From assembly GCA_032622095.1 (NCBI GenBank), contig CP136067.1, positions 78,768,705 through 78,832,704 on the forward strand: a DNA stretch of 64,000 nucleotides. The letters are read 5' to 3'. The position numbers were made by a program, and so were the translations under genes. This document shows positions 36,414-48,090 of the stretch, piece after piece (the first letter of the stretch is position 1; each line of letters starts with the position of its first letter). Below the pieces are notes generated by a model. That model was not told the DNA's origin and did no database searches. It was given only the letters and a program-made list of their open reading frames with translations. This DNA comes from Siphonodentalium dalli (lineage: Eukaryota > Mollusca > Scaphopoda > Gadilida > Siphonodentaliidae).

Positions 36414-38349
36414 GAAGTTCTCCAGTTGAAGTTGGTGATGTTCGATTATGCGTTATATCTTCTGAAAATTAGGGGATATAGAAACTGAACAGAAGGGAAA
36501 TGTAACTAAACAAAAGTTGATTTGAGACTATAGATACTTCCCAGAAGATGAGACCTTAGCCGTATGAGGTCCCAAGAGAGTGCATTTCGTGATGCTAGCC
36601 CTCTGTGGGGTGTAACATCATTAATTCACCCACTTGGGACCTCAGATTGTGTCAGACATGTCTTCTATATCTTGCTGAAATATTCATTTGCCCATTCAAA
36701 GACATCGCCTGTCTTAAGTTCATGTTGTATAGTTTAAATTCCGGCCGAGTAATAAAGTTCTCGTTGAATTCATGGCCAATAATTCGGACGTTTTCGCCCG
36801 GTCGGTCGGGACGCAGGACTCGTCAATAAATCCCATTTCTTGTCACGTCATGCTGGGCTCGAATGATTGATGGGCTCCGGGTCCAATACTCGCGGTTGTT
36901 ATTAATCCACGGAATCTAGGCAGCCGACTCTGTAAACGGAAGGAAGCTGTGCCAAAAGACGGTCTGGGTCGACTTCTCAAGCCGACAATGGCCGGAAGCA
37001 TTTGTTGGAAACCTGAGAGGTTTTAATGACATTACTAATCAATTGTAAATGATACCGTAAAAGCTCAATCGATTTTTAACTCAAACAACACTCTAAGGCG
37101 AGGAGAGAGATAAGCACATATAGGATGTACAAATTCACCCGAAACCACAACACAACAAGAACAAGTGCCTCGTGATATAAACACATCGAATAGTAAGTTC
37201 GCCCATGATATCTTAAGATGTGGTAATCAGAATGCTCATCGCTCAACTTTGGGAACGTAATTTCGTACCAACATACACCTGCATTGTAACTAATGACACG
37301 ATGGGTGGCTACACGATTGAACGAACACCAATTAAATGGGAAGAGGCAACATCTCCAAAAAGTAAAAACAATCGCTAGGTTCACTCATCGACGTAAATTA
37401 AATTGATGGTTCACAATACGATGGAAATGTACATGTTCATGTTTGGTCATGTTCAAATGTCAGAGTTCTTGACCAATGACAGATGGACCTCTCCTTTGTG
37501 GTGGCACATATATGGCGACAAATGGAGCGAACACTCTACAAGAGAGATGACAACGGGGCACTAAATGATATAACTTTCCTCATGCATGTATACTGCAAGA
37601 GGAATTGGCAGCCTCATGGCAGTATTTAATCCAGTGTCTACTTATTACAACGAGGGCACGATGCCTCTAAGGTGGTTACACGCAGAACAAAGCTGTTCTT
37701 TACATAAGTCCTTAAATAGGTTGTCCACCTTATAGCAATTTTGTGACTTTAACCCTTCCATGACTGGAGTTTCCTTAGTTTTTTGAAAAACCTGTGCCAA
37801 TGCCTAGTATATTTAACTTGACCTTGTAAGCCAGTGTATTATATTATATATGGGAGACTTGATATATAAGGGAATGCACTACCACATGACCTTTAAGCTC
37901 TATCTCAACATGCTCAGTTCGTGAGTCATAATATACGTTATATTCACGTAAAATGTCCCGAAAACGACATCAGGATTCTTTTGATAAAGTGAAAAATATC
38001 AAAAGGGACTTACTTTTTCGGAGGTATTTCGCAATTTCACTCAACTTGAAATGTGCGCATTCGAACAATAATGATGATCAGCCATTATTAGCAGTATACA
38101 CTATATACACACATAAAAAACATTGTCAATCAAATTAAATCCCTTCTCAACCTGAATACTGATTTTTGGGACGCCACTTTTCATTGAAATTAAGGCTGAT
38201 TGTTCCCGCGTTTTAAAATATCGCCCACCCATGCTTCTTGTCCGGGGAAATAATCTTCTATTATTTTCGCATATACGCCAAATTATGTTTCTCATTACAT
38301 AAATAGTTGGAGCTTCATGGCGTTGATGCATTGTTCGTAAAACTGTTAG
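36414..38349. other. intronic, nothing recognised
   Basis: No clear repeats or genes apart from the possible weak duplicate at about 36546-36660. The minus-strand 102-codon frame (37076-37384) is Trp/Cys/Leu-rich without pattern and is not supported. Confidence 0.35.
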
Positions 38350-38852
38350 TTAAAGGCACGTGCGGCCTTGGCGGTGGGTATCCTGTGAAAATATATCCAC
38401 CCGTCAAAAACCGCCACAAACAGAAAGAACATCAAAATGTAGATAGGCTTTGTCCGTATACAAATAAGGAATATCGCAAAAACAGTATGTTATGGTCATA
38501 TGTTTGACCATTGTTATGTAAACAACAGCATAAAAAGTTACTTTTCTGGTGTTTGTTTATATTATGATGGTAAACATAAAGAGCGTTCTTTGTGGGTGAA
38601 TTCCTGATATGGAACGAATAAAGAGCGTTTCTGCCATTTGTGCGTGATTAGCCAGCAGCATTGTGCTGTCTTCTGTAACACAATCAGGCTCTTGCTTAGG
38701 TAAAATATAGTAAATCTTTATGATAACATGCTGTTTACGCGATGGTCATGGTATATATGAACGGAACTGTATGCGTTTTAATGTTTTTTCTGTTTACGGT
38801 GTTTGGAACAAATATGAATATTTTCGACAATTAAGGCCGCACGTGCCTTTAA
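38350..38852 (+). mobile_element. TTAA-flanked MITE, family D, copy 1 (about 0.5 kb)
   Basis: The left end is TTAA-AGGCACGTGCGGCCTT (38350-38369) and the right end AAGGCCGCACGTGCCT-TTAA (38833-38852): a perfect 16-bp terminal inverted repeat flanked by TTAA. The similarity between arms continues imperfectly for about 150 bp ('aaacagaa..aacat.aaa' blocks mirrored). The centre carries two AAAGAGCGTT words around CCTGATATGG. No transposase is encoded. A TTAA target site with TIRs points to mobilisation by a piggyBac-type transposase (family knowledge). A second copy in the opposite orientation lies 470 bp away. Confidence 0.8.
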
Positions 38853-39319
38853 GTGGGAATGCAAAATGGGAATCGATGACACTAAATTACAGGCACCGGT
38901 GATGATGATTTATTCTCGAATTCATATGAATATAGAGAATTATAAAGAGTTATTTACAGAAGATAATATAAATAGTATGATAGGGTATATACCCGGACAC
39001 AACGGATATCCATTTCAGTGAATAACGTATATGGTAGTGGTCCATATGGACTTTCACTTGAAATTTGACTCCAAAAGGATACATGTTATATGTATTATTG
39101 AATGTGGAAATACTGTGTTAAAGAACAATTGGATAACGTCCAACGAGGAAAACAAACATTAATCAATAATCAGCAAATAATATTGGAACACAGGGGCATC
39201 GCACATGTAATAATATGGTTGTTCCCTTTTGAAGCTTTCGGTCTCAATGCTTTCATCTGTATTTAATTTAAGCTTAATTCGTCTGATAATGTTGCTTCTA
39301 GCTTGAAGTTAAATGCTGA

Positions 39320-39857
39320 TTAAATGCACGGGCGGCGTTCGTTGCTGAAATATTCATACTTGTTCAATTCGCCATCAACAGAAGGAATATTAAAATATAT
39401 ATAGTTTTGTTCATATGTCAAACATAATCAGCGCGTAAATAGTATATTGTCGTCAAGAAGTACGATGGTGTAAGTAAACAAGAGCCTGCTCGTGTTACAG
39501 AAGTTTTGCTTCTGTTTACATAACACAGCTCAATTCTATTGGTTAATCACACACAAATGATATAAACGCTCTTTATTATTTCCATATCAGGAAAACAGTA
39601 TCAAATAACGCTCTTTATGTTTACCATAACCGGATCTAAACAAAAGCCAGGTTCTGTCTGGTTCTGTAACGTTTTTTGCTTTTGTTTACATAGCAAAGGA
39701 AAAACATTTGACAATAACATACTGTTTATGCCATATTTATAATTGGTATAAGAACAAAATCTGTCTATATTTTACTATTTTTTCTGTTTATGGCGGTTTT
39801 TGACGGAGGTGAATATCTTAACAGCATACCCACCGCCAACGCCGCCCGTATCTTTAA
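39320..39857 (-). mobile_element. TTAA-flanked MITE, family D, copy 2 (inverted)
   Basis: The left end is TTAA-ATGCACGGGCGGCGTT and the reverse complement of the right end is TTAA-AGATACGGGCGGCGTT: TIRs with two mismatches. The interior contains AACGCTCTTT twice around CCATATCAGG, that is, the core of copy 1 on the other strand. The right arm matches the left arm of copy 1 well ('ggcggtgggtatcctgt' against 'ggcggtgggtatgctgt' on the minus strand). This copy is older than copy 1 judging by its TIR mismatches. Confidence 0.75.
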
Positions 39858-40178
39858 AGTCATCTGACCATGAGGCCGAACGCTTCTAGAAATAGCAACA
39901 TGTTTATCATAGAAACATGTATGAGTGATCCCTTCCGCCGTGGTAAGTATTATATTTTTTTCGGGAACAACGTCATTGCGACTTGAACACCAGCTATATA
40001 TAGTGCTCAATTTTGACTTCACTTCCATGGGCAAGTCTTTGTATCTAACTATATAACCACATGCACATGCTACAGTATGATTATTGTTTTTGGACCTCAC
40101 TTCCCCCGAGGCGGTTCTGCCGTCAATGTTTGTAGTAAATGAAAAGCAAATATTCTCAATTACTCGATCGGAAAGCAA
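39765..40178 (-). other. 137-codon open frame running into a MITE end, uncertain
   Basis: After the satellite and the minisatellite, and apart from Hox1, this is the longest ATG-started frame in the window. The N-terminal about 107 codons (40178 down to 39858) lie outside the MITE and read plausibly (TTNIDGRTASGEVRSKNNN, then VACACGYIVRYKDLPMEVKS). The last 31 codons come from the family D TIR (39854 downward). GC content is above its flanks. I do not recognise it. It may be a decayed gene piece whose end was replaced by the insertion, or a chance frame. Confidence 0.25.
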
Positions 40179-43100
40179 ATTTATTCTTTATAATTAATAA
40201 TAACTTCAAACAAACGAAAATTTGTTTGGCGAGCGGCGATTTGCTAAATATCGCCTTAGCGGCAACTCAGCTGATGCCAGTGGTAATAGGCTCCCATGAA
40301 CAGCTAGTAATCAATCATTGATATCCAATATACTCTTGAGATATAAAATGCCAGTCCGGGGGGAGGGGGCAGACATTACGGAGCACGTTACATTCTCTCT
40401 TTTCGAATATATTTGATGTTGTCAACGTTTTCTGGACCGACTTATTTCAGACTGCACTTTTATCTTGTTCGTGCATGTTTTGATCGAAGGTGCATAATGT
40501 TCAAGATTGTGGTTTTTTTTGGACAAACTAATCACGAGTAATTATTTCTCTCGATGAACATCCCAGAAATATCACCATGCGCACGAGATCTGCATAAGTG
40601 TGAACATAAATATGAAAATAATTAACACATAAAAACATGTTAATGATATGGCATAGATTTTGACTTTATAATAACCGACAACTACCTATAATATGCATGG
40701 AACCATGACTTGCACGATTACTATCATGTAAGTTAATTATTAGAGTAGATATTGCGGCAAACTTATGAGCAGTTTAGCATGTGGTAGCATTGTGTATATA
40801 TTGTTAAAGAGCAGGCTCGGAAGTTATCGATTTATATCATTTGAAACGACAATGAGATCCAAAAAGTTTCGACTCTCAGGTGTAAAGTATCATTATTCCA
40901 CCGAGCAGTCTGCGATTTCCCAGCGGAGATTGTTTATTCAGCGCTTTGATGACAAATTCAATAATATCTGCAACCGCTTCCGTATATGACGCATCATTAG
41001 ATTCTGAATCGTCGACTGCGTAAAGCTTTGTCTGGGATGTCAGTGACGTGCTCCATAGGTCGCATGGGTTCGTTTCGTATAATATTCAAGGTGTTCTGCG
41101 AATTAATGATTCCATTGCGTGGGAATTTGATGTTTTTGTATGTTTGTTTTTGGAAAATTTCTAGTTTGTCTTCATAAATCAAAGCTGCATAATAGTATAC
41201 GATTAAGAATAAAAACCGTCTGGACATGTTTATTGATAACTCACTCTGCTATTCCCAAACAATCTGCGGCTCCTAAAATAACTTCCCACCCTTATATCAG
41301 TAAATCGGTCTCACATAGGATAGTGGTGTAATATTGTCCTTTTACTTCATGTCCAACAAAGTAAGGGATAATTGGTCGCCAGTTAATATTTGCTCCCTGT
41401 TTATGTACTGATCAAATTTAGAATTGGAACTAATTTACAGATTAATTAGATCCAACCTAAATTCTGAACACGCGGTCGTGGAAAATAGTGGCCAACAGAT
41501 TAAAATACAATAAAATCCACAATCGAGCGACTTTATCCCTGAACAACAATAGAAATTTCTACATTATATTCATGTGGATACTGGCCATTTATAACAAGAG
41601 CAGACATATATAATGCATAATCCATTCCTTCTGTTCACGGAGAAGATGGAAGTTACACATGTCTGTTTGATTATTTATGGCTAGGTCTTGACAAAAACAA
41701 TGTGTTTTATTCGTCAATAAATATGAATATATGTTCTAGGTCCATGATAAATCGATCAAAACTTCGTTTCACAATAAGGATTGTGGAACTACATTTTTTA
41801 CTCAATATGTGCATCCTAGTTTGGACACAATTGACAATACACAATGCTTATTATAATGTTGGTACATCAGAGCAGTGAACTGGAATAAAACGAATATGCT
41901 TATCAGCGCTTATTGAGATGTGCATAAATGTTTCCACGTTTTTCATTACAAGAATTCCACCATTGTCTGAAAACCTTGCATGCATTATGAAATAAAACCT
42001 CAACCAACTTGTCTCCGGGGCTCGTATTATGTATAAGACTGTCTGCTCTGGTCAGTCGCCTCTTATATTGAGTCAGGGACTCGGTCATGTAGAACAGTAG
42101 ATCTGGATCCGTATTAAACAACTCTACAAATATGATATAAACTCGCTTCTTTTTGTATGGAAATACTTTTCGTATCTTTGTAGTAGATCATGATGTTTTG
42201 ATAATCGTCCTTGTACTATCACATTTATGCCTTGCAATTCATAAATACTGTAAACAATTCGCGCGATCCTCTAATTTCTCAAAAGTAAAAAAATAGAACC
42301 AAACTTTTAGCTGTTCGGATAGGTGCATGGGTGTCAATCATGTCATACAGTCATGGTAAATCACGATGCGCGTGCCAGTGGTTCACGTACGAACACATAG
42401 TGTAAAAACGGCAACATGAGCTGCCCATGATGGCGAAATAGATCTCAGATGACGGATGGAGGGATTAAGTGGAAACGATTCATCAGGATAGCACTAAATA
42501 CGTTACATGGCTGTGAATGAAATTCCGCGCTGATAGGAGGTAAACATGGATGGCTTGGTCTTCCATCATAACTATGGGACGACTGTGTCATGGCGTACTA
42601 AACTTAGTACAGGGACCCAGTTTACACCAAACGCAATGTTATGTTATATAAAGGTTCGTTACCTCACCTATATACACTGAACGATTTTCAGAGATATTCT
42701 TCTATGCTGTGTCGTTGTGATCCATTTTTTTATTTTTGGAAATTTCTCACGCGAACATCCGTCATGTACGTCATACAAGGCTATTCAGTATCTCAATGTT
42801 TAAACTTCAATAAATTCTACATTGAGAACTATTTTAAGATAAAATGCTGAATTTGTCTCCATGCATGATGGCGGATGGTCTTCTGGTATGTTTCCACATT
42901 TTGAACCATAATGCACTTGAGAAATAAATTTAATTTACCACAGAAGCAATGACAAACGACTATAGCTCAAGCAGACAATTGTTCAATTAAGACGCCCAAT
43001 TTCGCGCTACTATTTATGATACTCGGCGTTCTGGTATTTAAGCACATTTGCATGATAAGTTAATTATGATCCTTAAGATCCGGTGTCGACCAAAGATATT

Positions 43101-43993
43101 TCCGACTTATGCAAATCAGACCCCTAAAACAACGATATCTATAAATTGCAACGATGGCAGTCATTCGTGGCGCGTTTTATAGGCCATAGTTCTGAGTGTG
43201 TCTTTGTGGCGAGAAGATATGCTTAATCTTTGCCATATATGTTTTATCTACCTTGGTTATAACCATCGTTGTTCGTGTTCGGGATGAAAGTAAATCATGT
43301 TGACCTCACGGCCCATGTTTCAGAGTGTATATGATTTACGCAAAGCATCGCTTTCATTTCAGCGGATGCATACACCACTGTATGTCGACTCAGAGTACAA
43401 TATGCCCGAAGGGACATCGTAGAACACGCTTTATACCAGTTTTATAAGGTTATGTGGGACACGGCATACAATATATGTTCATTGTTTTATGAAATCAGCG
43501 GTTGACGTCGATTTTTATAGCAATTTTCTGGCTTTGATCTTCCCTTCAACATAGAAGTGAAAGGGGCTTCTGTCGTCAGTTTGACGCTAGCATCCGTCCT
43601 TTTAGCCGGCCAGTCCATCCGTTGAAATTTCGTTCATGCTGGAATGTTGTGTTAATAGAGGCACGCTATATATTGTGCATGGGTCACGAATTTCTAATCG
43701 TAAGCAAGCCATCGAAATTCCTATTGCATCCAATAAGATATTCGTATACAAGTAGCAGATTGTTGGAAGATTGCTGCATCGCATATCCGCCCCCCCCATA
43801 GTCCAGTTTTGCCCTTATAGTCGCAGCGTATAGTCGTGTATCATTATTGCATGACTGTAAGATTATCCATTGTCTTATTCTTATAAGTCTTATTCCATTG
43901 TCTGATCCTGAAGATCAAGGAGAGGTTTACATGACCTGTCTATATTTGGTACGGAGTATGGTAGCTGTAACCCTAATAACTAATATTGAGGTA
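40179..43993. other. intronic, one possible LINE scrap
   Basis: Nothing firm in 3.8 kb. On the minus strand at 40997-41227 a frame reads YYYAALIYEDKLEIFQKQTY, then EHVTDIPDKALRSRRF. It vaguely recalls the LINE polymerase C-terminus, but I could not match a diagnostic block. The 72-codon minus frame at 41903-42121 is protein-like in composition but unrecognised. Confidence 0.3.
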
Positions 43994-46595
43994 TACACTG
44001 TAAATCCATGTGTTAACTATTTGAACACGAAAAATGTAACAAATAATTAACACATTAATGTGTTAAAATTTATAACACATGCGTTAAAAAAGTTAACACT
44101 GGTGTTAAATATTTTAACACATAATGGATTCAAAATGACTAGACACTAGCGTTCTAATTTTTAATATCAGTGAACACATGTAACAGATAACTAACACATT
44201 TTGGTGTTAAAAACCACAAATTTTAACACTGGTGTTAGAATAGGATCACACTGATGTTAACTCTTGATAACACCAGTGTTACATTTTGATAACATCAGTG
44301 TTCAAATAAGATACCCATTATTCTTTCGCTAGAATGATAGACAAAAGGCGATTTGTCCTGAATAAATTTTAATCAAAATAGTTGATTAAACATGAAACCA
44401 ATCCAAATACATGTATATATATGTGATACATAACATTAAGAGCATAATATTACTTCAACGAATTTAGTCCCAGAATTGTTTTCCTTTGAGGACAATACAT
44501 GTGTGTGACCACGACGTCTAGTGTCGGAATATAGTCCTCAAATTTATCACTCCCATGCAACACCAAAAACCGGAATATCCACTTTTGTGAGTACCAAATT
44601 CACACAATTTTAGGGTAGAGGATCCACGTGTAGTTACTGGGGACATTGGTGAAGCCGCACACGTATATCCGTCATGCTATCATACAGTAACGTCCAGATG
44701 CATTTGTATATCTGCATGATATAGAGGTAGAATTTTAGCTAAACGGTCGTTCCTGCTTCCAGTGTATCCAGTATGTGCATTATCCACATGTAAAGCTTTT
44801 GACAATCAGTGTGTGGCGTCACATTTAATCCAACCATGCATTGCAGCTTTATTTTGCTGTAACATGTGAATCCCCGATCACTTCCGAAGCATGCATAAGA
44901 GCGCCGTTTGATTTTGCACCGTTCAGAAGATTTCTGTCCATAGTTTTTCATATTCTTTCTGGTTAGATCGAACATATATCTGAAAAAAGTGATTAAATAA
45001 TTGTAAATACAATTGAAATACGGTGTATATGCCCACATGCGTGCAGAGTGATACGTATTTACCGAACACAGCCGTTGTAGTATTTGTGGACAACAAAACG
45101 TGTATCCTCAAATAAAGACATCGATGACGGCCTATATATATGTCTTTAAAATAATTCATTTAATATAAAGAACATGTATGTATCGAAACGCGGTTAATTG
45201 AACGTATAAATGAGTGCAGCAATTGTAATATTATAAAATGTTGGAATACAATTCATATACTTTGATAACAACAAAACTTACCTCATATGTGTTTTAATAT
45301 GCATCTGGCAGGTCTTCAGTGATAAATTCCATTTTAACAAAGACGTCTTTCTAGCCACTGTGGTCAAGGCCTGTTGTACCGATAACACTCCACATCTGGT
45401 AATAATATACAGCCCCATGGTTAGCTGTCTGGGTATATTACATAATGTATTCGCTGCTGGTACAATTAGCAACATCGTCTATGATAAAATTACAAATGGT
45501 CAGACCTTGGAAGTCAAATTTAATTGACGTAGAGCCTTAGCAGGGCTAATTGCTATGTATACAGTGTAGTGCGTGGTGTGTTCTAACGCCATGTCCAAGT
45601 TTATTATATGGTAGTTTTACAATTCAGACAGACTTATTCCAGCATTATACCATAAATACGATAAATTCTTATATTACGGCTCTACTTTCTCTGAAAATGC
45701 TTACTGAAGTATGGGTATTTCTTCACTCTTTCTAACTTTCCACAAAAACGCTCTTCATTTAACTATAAATTTCGGAGAGAAATATAACGAATGGTCTTAA
45801 TTGTTCATATGCTGAAGAAGCTTGGGTGGGGGCGTATAGAAGCGAAAACCTTTTTTTGGAGACAACCATTGCTAGCACTTTAGTAAGGAGGTGTTGATTG
45901 CCAAATATACACTTTCAAAAGAGAAGATATGTACACATTTTGAACTGTTTTCAGCCCATCTAAAATTCCATTGAGCGCCTCTGATAAAGAGCGTTATGTC
46001 TTTTTGGCCCGTATTTCTTGGAATAAGCTGACAGAATTTCTAAAATAAATTACGGTATAAAGTATAAAAATGATTGACATTTAATATTTGGAAATTTCAG
46101 ATATGCAATAAATTTAATGTTTCCAGCATTATAACTCTCATATATATTTTCACTATGGAATTTCCTGCAAATTTAAAATTTCATCCAGTGAAACATAACG
46201 CCTGCGTTATATGATTTGAACACGTGAATTAATACCAGTGTTAAAAAAGTATCGTCCGTGTTTTCAAAACACGAAAAGGCGTATTAAATGCGTTAAATAT
46301 ACACATTTATGTCTTTTAAATAACTAAACAATTGAAAATTGACATGTCTTACATGGTTGGATGAATTTTGATGACACATTATGGTTGCCAATTTTATATG
46401 CTGGTAACATTGTTTAACACGACATGGCGTTAAGTAGAGAAAGCAAACAATTTAGTTAACGCTGGTGTTAAGATTGGCCAAGTATTTGGCTGCGATGTAA
46501 CACTGGTGTTATTTATTATAACGCTTAGCATGATAAATCTGAACGCCAATAGGGTTGCACACGTTCAGATATTTAACACATGGATTTACAGTCTA
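43994..46595. mobile_element. about 2.6-kb TIR element with palindromic subterminal repeats
   Basis: The left end is TA-CACTGTAAATCCATGTGT and the reverse complement of the right end is TA-GACTGTAAATCCATGTGT, continuing into TTAA.TAT.TGAAC. Both subterminal regions (44010-44310 and 46200-46515) are studded with the palindrome AACACTGGTGTT and variants (exact at 44095-44106, 44225-44236 and 46499-46510), as expected of transposase-binding arrays. The middle 1.9 kb has no intact transposase. A minus-strand 99-codon frame (44739-45038) with many Cys and Lys is unrecognised. A TA target duplication is consistent with Tc/mariner-like or other TA-specific elements. Confidence 0.65.
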
Positions 46596-47291
46596 GTTGT
46601 TATGATGCGCGCCGAATTCCACAGTGTACCCTATACGAGACTCAAGTGTGGTTATTTGTGGGTGTGTCAATACCCCTTCAACCAAATTACGACGAAGTCC
46701 TGTACCGCATCCCACAATATTAACCGCAACGCATATTGTATCTAAGGCCACGTGCGACACATCAGGGGACGCAACTGCAAGACATACTAGTGTACGAATG
46801 GCCACGTGCAGCACATCATGAGAAACAATTTCTCTCCGCAGGACAAGCTGTGAATTAGCCCAGGATCTTCCAATCCCGACCATCAATCAAACTACGGGAA
46901 TGACAGAGCACCAAGCAAATAGGGACTGAAGCCAATATAGTTCTATTAGACTTCTTGTGTCCCACGAGGCACAGGGTAGTTACTCTCTATCAATTTTACG
47001 CTGACCCCTCATTATTCATCTTCGGTCGAAATTTCAGTCAAATGTGGCCATTTTTTATATCTTCCTTTTGCGACCAAAGATTTTGACCTGCATGGAATAT
47101 GCTGGCAATTGTTCGGTAATCGTTATCTGGGACGTGGATCCGTTGTAGCTTTAATTTAAACCAACAGCGTGGTATATAGTAACATTGTACATCTACAAGC
47201 AGGCAAACTGGCTGAATGTACGTGTCTCGACCCCCAATTTTCTCCGGTTTTGGTGACTTTATTTTCAAGCTATTCATCTACTTGGCAGTAT
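46596..47291. other. spacer between two TIR elements
   Basis: At 46593-46886 DNA of higher GC and CpG gives long frames on both strands (97 codons minus, 65 plus), with repeated 'ggccacgtgcgacacatca' / 'ggccacgtgcagcacatca' words (46747 on and 46799 on, 52 bp apart), so it is at least partly repetitive. At 47038-47277 'gacctgcatggaatatgctg' recalls a repeat tail seen in molluscs. Neither is called a gene. Confidence 0.3.
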
Positions 47292-48090
47292 TACACTCTT
47301 ATAACTAATGTGTAGAAACGATTACACATCAAATGTGTAAAGCCGGTTAATACACATAGCAATGTGTAGTTTTACATACAAATACATTGACAAGTGCCGT
47401 TCAACACATAATGTGTATATTTTATAACACATAATTGTGTAAGAACGTAGACATGCGCATTGCGGTGCCTTCAGTTTCATAGTCTGCTACGTGACGGCCA
47501 TATTGTTTGAGTATATTTTTTGGAATACAATCTACAGCGATCGTAGACAAGGTCGTAAGTTCAGAATTCCAATTTGTGGGTTTAGTATTAATAGTATATG
47601 AGGATTTATTTGTTAAAACTTTCATGGCGATTACTGCCCTTAGACTCTTGTTATGATTGTTGTAATAATACTAATATTATGCAATCACGCCTCGACTCTG
47701 GTTTGTTCATTCAAAGCAAAAACTCACAGTACAGAACAAAATACTATATACCACTATGCGCCATGAAAGTTTTAACATATAAATCTGCATATATCTTTAA
47801 TACTATACCCGCAGGTCGGACTACTGAACTTGCATTTCTTGTCTACAAACTGTGTGTGTAAGAACCTACACAAAATGTGTAAGGGATATGTGTTGATTTT
47901 ATACACACAGTTGTGTATAAATGTGTAAACAATTACCCATTTATGTGTAAAAATTGTTACACAATTTGTGTACGAATATGAAACTACACATATACTACAC
48001 AAATATGTTTAAGATCAAAATTGAATAATGATTGTGTAGCAGGGCTACACATTTTGTGTAGAAAACCTACACATTAGTCATAAGAGTGTA
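47292..48090. mobile_element. 0.8-kb foldback element, TA target site
   Basis: The left end is TA-CACTCTTATAACTAATGT and the right end reversed is TA-CACTCTTATGACTAATGT. The inverted similarity extends inward to about 47632 on the left and 47757 on the right ('gtagacaag', 'aagttcag', 'tagtatta', 'gttaaaactttcatggcg' mirrored), so the arms are about 340 bp and the unpaired core about 120 bp. Subterminal regions are filled with ACACAT / ATGTGTA words. Design and termini resemble the 43994-46595 element, suggesting related families using the same transposase. No coding capacity is credited. Confidence 0.7.

Noticed and set aside
40997-41227. LINE polymerase fragment on the minus strand
   Set aside because: The weak resemblance (ALIYEDKLEIFQKQ, HVTDIPDKALRSRRF) lacks a diagnostic block, so it is mentioned only as possible.
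46593-46886. 97-codon minus-strand frame in higher-GC DNA as a gene
   Set aside because: An internal 52-bp-spaced repeat (ggccacgtgcgacacatca type) and simultaneous opening of the opposite strand point to repeat-derived sequence.
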